A stretch of DNA of 16,471 nucleotides from Candidatus Delongbacteria bacterium (lineage in GTDB: Bacteria > JAGOEH01). Shown in pieces: positions 13,507 to 16,471 of this stretch (positions within the stretch are counted from its first letter, which is position 1; each line of letters opens with the position of its first letter). The DNA lies in NCBI GenBank assembly GCA_017997825.1, contig JAGOEH010000064.1, forward strand, positions 1-16,471, read 5' to 3'. The notes beneath the pieces are model-generated. The model made no database searches. It saw only the letters and a list, made by a program, of their open reading frames with translations, and was not told the DNA's origin. The position numbers and the translations under genes were made by a program.

Positions 13507-14460
13507 ATGCCGAGCTATATTGACCGCACGTTGAAGATTTTAAAACTGTTATCCCAGGAACCCTATGTGACATCCCAGATGGTCGCCGAAAAACTGGAGG
13601 TTGAATTGCGGAGCGCACAGCGCTATCTGGAGGAAATCGCATGCCGCTCCTTTATACAGTGCCGCAAGGTCGGGGTCCAGTGTCAGTATTCATTGATCAA
13701 TCGTGAATTCTATATCCGGGATTCCATTCTGAATGAATCGGAAATCTCTTTTATCAATATCCTCCTGAATCTGGGAATCGACGAAGTGAAGATGGATGAT
13801 CATTTCCTGAATCAATTGAAAAACAAGATCAGTTATCTGAATGCAATTCCATATTCTTTGGTGTCCCGATATGGAAGAATAGATTTTGATAAACTGACCC
13901 GACAGCGGTCGGAAATTGAGACGGCGATCAGGAAGAAGAAAGCCATTAGATTTGTCTATACCCGGTATGAAAAGCCGAAGCCGTTCACGGTTCATCCCTA
14001 TCACATGATGTTCTACAATGGATTTTTGATGCTGATGTGTCAGCACAATGGGATTTTGAAGAAATTCGCGGTCGATTTCATGGAAAATGTCGAGATCGAC
14101 AAAAAAACACCCTATATGCCCAAAGATGAAGAAGAAATCCGTGACGTGCTGGCCAATACGCGTACCATGTGGTTTCAGGACGTGAGTGAACCGGTTGTTG
14201 TAACGGTAAGATTTCCCCGGAGTTATTCCAAATTGCTGGATATGAAGGAGTGTTTTCCGGGACAGCGGATTGTAAGCCGGGATGATTCCGGGTATCAGGT
14301 GGAATTTGAAGCCTATAATGAACAGGATTGCTGGGATTTGCTGAAATGGTATTTTCCACATTTTACTATAATCGCTCCCGTGAACTACCGCCATTTCGTG
14401 ATCGACCAGGTTTCGCAATTCATGGCCAATCATCAGGCAAATGACTCACTCAAGACCTGA
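13507..14460 (+). CDS. WYL-domain transcriptional regulator, 317 aa
   Basis: The N-terminal helix-turn-helix (residues about 1-55: PSYIDRTLKILKLLSQEPYVTSQMVAEKL...SAQRYLEEI) is of the DeoR/HTH_11 type. The WYL domain is at about 135-200 (IRKKKAIRFVYTRYEKPKPFTVHPYHMMFYNGFLML...KKFAVDFMENV), with the namesake W-Y-L replaced by F-L-M in NGFLML. A C-terminal WCX extension (PVVVTVRFPRSY... to PHFTIIAPVNYRHFVIDQV) completes the usual three-part plan. WYL proteins sense ligands or nucleic acid and often control phage-defence loci. Start ATG 13507 was chosen for GGAGG at 13498-13502; the frame is open further upstream to 13423 but that part does not look like protein. Its targets may be the neighbouring TA/ATPase genes; that is an inference. 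Confidence 0.87.
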   Translation: MPSYIDRTLKILKLLSQEPYVTSQMVAEKLEVELRSAQRYLEEIACRSFIQCRKVGVQCQYSLINREFYIRDSILNESEISFINILLNLGIDEVKMDDHFLNQLKNKISYLNAIPYSLVSRYGRIDFDKLTRQRSEIETAIRKKKAIRFVYTRYEKPKPFTVHPYHMMFYNGFLMLMCQHNGILKKFAVDFMENVEIDKKTPYMPKDEEEIRDVLANTRTMWFQDVSEPVVVTVRFPRSYSKLLDMKECFPGQRIVSRDDSGYQVEFEAYNEQDCWDLLKWYFPHFTIIAPVNYRHFVIDQVSQFMANHQANDSLKT

Positions 14461-14644
14461 TCGGCTCATGGATGATAACTGATCATATCTGATCATGGTT
14501 GATTTTACATTTTATCAATAATCGATCTGTGATACGATGATGCGGGATTAGTTCCTTGGCTGATAATGGATAGAAAGGCTGTAGATTCTGGATGATCAGC
14601 GAGTATTGAGATGATTTAAAAGTACTCTCAAATTTAATCTACTA

Positions 14645-14673
14645 TTGACAAATGATATCATATATGTTATCAT
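14645..14673 (+). promoter_or_regulatory. hicA-hicB-chaperone operon promoter with embedded palindrome
   Basis: TTGACA (14645-14650), a 17-base spacer and TATCAT (14668-14673). The spacer holds a perfect 10-base palindrome atgatatcat (14652-14661) and a second tatcata overlaps the -10. This is a plausible operator for the ribbon-helix-helix domain of HicB. Transcription should begin at about 14680, one base from the hicA ATG. Confidence 0.8.
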
Positions 14674-14680
14674 ACATTCA

Positions 14681-14965
14681 ATGAGCAAAAGAGAAAAACG
14701 TTTAAAAGCTTTTTATGAGCATCCGGATAATGTATTGTATCCGAAAATGGTAAAGGTGTTGGAATATTATGATATTGTACTTATCAATTCAAATGGATCT
14801 CATCGGTTATTTATTTATCGCCCATTTGCCGGGAATCCGGGTGAGTATCCCATACAAATTGTTGAACCACATGGTAATTCAAAGTATGTCCATGTGAGAG
14901 ATGTCCAAAAATGTTTACACTATCTGGAACGAATTATTGCGATAAAGGAGGATAGCCATGAATAA
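14681..14965 (+). CDS. hicA: HicA-family mRNA interferase toxin, 94 aa
   Basis: HicA toxins are small double-stranded-RNA-binding-fold ribonucleases that cut mRNA. Here the catalytic histidine motif is seen as NGSHRLF (His41), followed by a beta strand, VEPHG, and the C-terminal helix (VRDVQKCLHYLERI). At 94 residues it is slightly longer than typical because of a basic N-terminal extension (SKREKRLKAFYEHPDN). ATG 14681 is the only sensible start, since further upstream the frame reads through the -35 box. There is no Shine-Dalgarno sequence, and the predicted transcript begins almost exactly at the ATG, so translation is probably leaderless. The gene overlaps hicB by 8 bases, in the toxin-first order usual for hicAB. 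Confidence 0.87.
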   Translation: MSKREKRLKAFYEHPDNVLYPKMVKVLEYYDIVLINSNGSHRLFIYRPFAGNPGEYPIQIVEPHGNSKYVHVRDVQKCLHYLERIIAIKEDSHE

Positions 14966-15479
14966 ATTGACCATCACGGATTATTTAAAAATGAAATATC
15001 CATACACTATTGATGAAAATGGTGGAGATTTCTACATTACGGTGTCTGATCTGCCCGGATGTTCGACCTATGGTAAAACGATTGAGGAAGCCCTGAAAAA
15101 TAAAGATGATGCGATCTATCAGTGGTTGGAGTATTGCATCAAGATGAACAAAACCATTCCTTTGCCGAATTCCAGTTTTGGTCAAAATGGGTATTCCGGC
15201 CAGTTTATGGTGCGGACCTCATCATCACTGCATGCCAAGATTTCTCAGATCGCCGAGAATGAAGGAGTGAGTCTTAATCATCTGGTGACCAACATTCTTT
15301 CTGAGTATACCGGTGGTATCGATGCGTCAGAAAAAGTTATGAATCATTTGGAAGGGATAGTGGTTCGATTTGAAAAATGCGTAACGCAGCTTGTTGAGTA
15401 CTCATTTGAGAATATCCCGGCTGTCCGGCATCCGCAAACCGGTCATGATCGTGGAATAAATTATTGTAAAACAGCATAG
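14958..15479 (+). CDS. hicB: HicB-family antitoxin with long C-terminal tail, 173 aa
   Basis: Residues 14-70 form the HicB partial RNase-H-like fold with the family motif FYITVSDLPGCSTYGKTIEEALKN..AIYQWLEY. Residues 80-118 are a ribbon-helix-helix DNA-binding domain (GQFMVRTSSSLHAKISQIAENEGVSLNHLVTNILSEY). It should bind HicA directly and repress the operon through the palindromes at the promoter. Residues 119-173 are an extra tail of about 55 residues beyond the two domains, including a helix VMNHLEGIVVRFEKCVTQLVEY. In toxin-antitoxin-chaperone systems such a tail (the chaperone-addiction region) makes the antitoxin depend on a SecB-like chaperone, and a SecB-like gene follows here. It has a strong AAGGAGG ribosome site at 14945-14951, inside hicA. 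Its stop overlaps the ribosome site of the next gene. Confidence 0.88.
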   Translation: MNKLTITDYLKMKYPYTIDENGGDFYITVSDLPGCSTYGKTIEEALKNKDDAIYQWLEYCIKMNKTIPLPNSSFGQNGYSGQFMVRTSSSLHAKISQIAENEGVSLNHLVTNILSEYTGGIDASEKVMNHLEGIVVRFEKCVTQLVEYSFENIPAVRHPQTGHDRGINYCKTA

Positions 15480-15487
15480 GAGAAACT

Positions 15488-15910
15488 ATGAGAACCGATA
15501 AAATAAAAAAAGTAATCACCCCTGAGCTTTATCATGATTTCATCCAGCAGATCGATCTTAAAAGTATTGTCATGACGGAAGGCAAATTTACTCTGAATGA
15601 TATCAAACTGCATAAATTGCGTATCGAGGTGGTAGAAAACCACAAGTTTAAATGTATTGAATCCGGATTCGTTGTCATTACGTCATTCACGTTATCCGGA
15701 AAATCGGATGACCATTGTGTTCCGTTGAAAATTGAATGTACCTATCAATTGTACTATTTATCCGAAAAAAAGATGACCAGAGAGATTTTTGATATATTCA
15801 GTCAGTCAAGTTTGCCGCTGAATATTTGGCCTTATTTTAGAGAATTTGTCCACGATTGTTCATCTAAAATGGGTATACCTGCGCTGGTTCTGCCGTTGGT
15901 TAAACGATAA
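15488..15910 (+). CDS. SecB-like chaperone of a TAC module, 140 aa
   Basis: The protein is close in size to SecB (about 155 residues) and has its beta-sheet plan: alternating strands such as LHKLRIEVVEN, ESGFVVITSFTL and VPLKIECTYQLYYL. It ends in the conserved SecB-like signature PLNIWPYFREFVHDCSSKMGIPALVLPLVK. SecB holds unfolded export clients for SecA. Copies linked to toxin-antitoxin genes (for example Rv1957 of M. tuberculosis) instead protect the antitoxin. The position 8 bases after hicB, with GGAG overlapping the hicB stop, argues for the TAC role rather than housekeeping export. It appears to be the last gene of the operon; no clear terminator follows. Confidence 0.82.
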   Translation: MRTDKIKKVITPELYHDFIQQIDLKSIVMTEGKFTLNDIKLHKLRIEVVENHKFKCIESGFVVITSFTLSGKSDDHCVPLKIECTYQLYYLSEKKMTREIFDIFSQSSLPLNIWPYFREFVHDCSSKMGIPALVLPLVKR

Positions 15911-16195
15911 TCTTTTCCTGCGGCTGGAATAATGAGATATAATTGACAGGATTTTTTCCGGTGTCCCGACAGAATTCTCTGTCCGAGTCTGGGAAAGAGC
16001 CTCCATCATGCTGTCAATGCCGTCTAATATTTGATTTTCATGAAGATAGAGTATATAGATTTTCCGAGAATTATGCGGTAAAAAATTGAAAACAGGCAAC
16101 AGGCTGGAAATTATACTGTTCAAGCAAAATCACTTCAGTGTTCCATTAGCGGGATGTGAAAGATTTTGATAATCCAATCTGTATGAAGTATTTTG
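15911..16195. other. Gene-free stretch after the TAC operon
   Basis: I see no supported gene. A perfect hairpin gacaga-attc-tctgtc lies at 15968-15983, with no T-run after it. A minus-strand frame (TTG start at 16123, 87 codons) crosses the stretch and runs 51 bases into the chaperone gene; it has no ribosome site and no recognisable motif. Confidence 0.45.
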
Positions 16196-16224
16196 TTGAC
16201 AAATGAGAATAGATTATATAGATT
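16196..16224 (+). promoter_or_regulatory. Promoter of the right-edge small ORF/ATPase unit
   Basis: TTGACA (16196-16201), a 17-base spacer and TAGATT (16219-16224), in an AT-rich tract where tatata offers a closer but poorly spaced -10. The expected start near 16231 leaves a short leader before the ribosome site of the small ORF. Confidence 0.65.
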
Positions 16225-16255
16225 TCAGTTGAAAGTATAAAGAGAGGAGTATGAT

Positions 16256-16357
16256 ATGATTAGAAGAACTGTCCGGCATATCATAAACAATGTTGATTCA
16301 TCTGCTCTGGCTTTTAATGCTTTTGGGGATATCAGTAATACCAGATATAGACTATAA
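16256..16357 (+). CDS. 33-codon small ORF before the ATPase gene
   Basis: The start ATG 16256 has AGAGGAG at 16243-16249, six bases upstream, and a promoter 32 bases upstream of the start. The product MIRRTVRHIINN...ISNTRYRL is basic and not recognised. It has no obvious transmembrane segment. It may be a small protein of the ATPase system, a leader peptide, or a decayed N-terminus. A weaker 18-codon frame (16361-16417, no ribosome site) lies between it and the ATPase and is not called. Confidence 0.45.
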   Translation: MIRRTVRHIINNVDSSALAFNAFGDISNTRYRL

Positions 16358-16422
16358 GTTATGATGACTAATTCCAGTAAACAATCAGATTTAACTAAAA
16401 GAAAGAAAGCAGAATAGAATCC

Positions 16423-16471
16423 ATGGGTGATCCTTTAGATAAAATCACCATCAAAGGTTTTAAATCAATCC
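16423..16471 (+). CDS. AAA/SMC-like ATPase, first 16 codons only
   Basis: The frame opens with MGDPLDKITIKGFKSI, the usual beginning of RecF/SMC-type AAA ATPases (AAA_15/AAA_21), where the Walker A site follows about 20 residues later. That part lies outside the window. No strong ribosome site is seen before ATG 16423. Such ATPases are frequent in phage-defence operons, for example with a DUF4276 or nuclease partner (AbiL-, Gabija- or Septu-like); which one this is cannot be told here. Confidence 0.6.
   Translation, partial: MGDPLDKITIKGFKSI

Noticed and set aside
13690-14433. Minus-strand 247-codon ORF
   Set aside because: Lies antisense inside the WYL regulator, whose domain plan and SD are clear; His/Ile-rich shadow.
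15860-16123. Minus-strand 87-codon ORF after the SecB-like gene
   Set aside because: TTG start, no ribosome site, overlaps the end of the chaperone gene and shows no recognisable motif; kept only as a possible remnant.

Overview
The window looks like part of a chromosome from a Gram-negative-type bacterium of the FCB (Fibrobacterota-Chlorobiota-Bacteroidota) superphylum, probably not a true Bacteroidota. The lineage evidence is a remnant of a type IX secretion (T9SS) C-terminal sorting domain, exported YadA-head/peptidase-S74 proteins, and a large DUF748 (AsmA-like) envelope protein. Most genes carry GGAG-type ribosome binding sites. Seven promoters of the TTGACA / TATAAT type with 16-17 bp spacing can be read, which does not fit the usual Bacteroidota promoter. 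The species cannot be named from this sequence.

Layout. Positions 1-9405 are a minus-strand block of long, moderately GC-rich genes, read right to left: a DUF748 envelope protein (6862-9297), an exported YadA-head/S74 fibre protein (4925-6505), a 1448-residue fusion of a RelE/ParE-like domain, an SF1 helicase and a TPR-like solenoid (455-4801), and the 5' end of a close paralogue of the fibre protein (1-399). The helicase fusion therefore lies between two fibre paralogues. A divergent promoter pair at 9377-9500 separates this block from a plus-strand gene for an exported MetX-like alpha/beta hydrolase (9596-10687). A second, cytosolic alpha/beta hydrolase follows (10954-11652).

Positions 11669-16471 look like an accessory (defence/addiction) region, AT-richer over much of its length. 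It holds a minus-strand pair made of a Panacea/DUF4065 antitoxin and a small partner that is probably its toxin (12563-11669). Next come a decayed T9SS-domain remnant (12776-13009) and a gene-free stretch with TGACCCC-type inverted repeats. A WYL-type transcriptional regulator follows (13507-14460). Then comes a three-gene toxin-antitoxin-chaperone (TAC) operon: hicA, hicB with a long C-terminal tail, and a SecB-like chaperone (14681-15910). At the right edge a further promoter drives a 33-codon small ORF and the start of an AAA/SMC-like ATPase that runs off the window.

How it fits together. The strongest system is the HicA-HicB-SecB-like TAC module. By analogy with known TAC systems, the chaperone would stabilise HicB through its C-terminal tail, and HicB would restrain the HicA ribonuclease and repress the operon. 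The hicA start codon sits at the predicted transcription start, so hicA may be translated from a leaderless message, whereas hicB has a strong AAGGAGG site. That arrangement would favour antitoxin over toxin. The Panacea pair, the WYL regulator and the ATPase at the edge make this look like a small defence/addiction island. Its immunity role is inferred, not shown.
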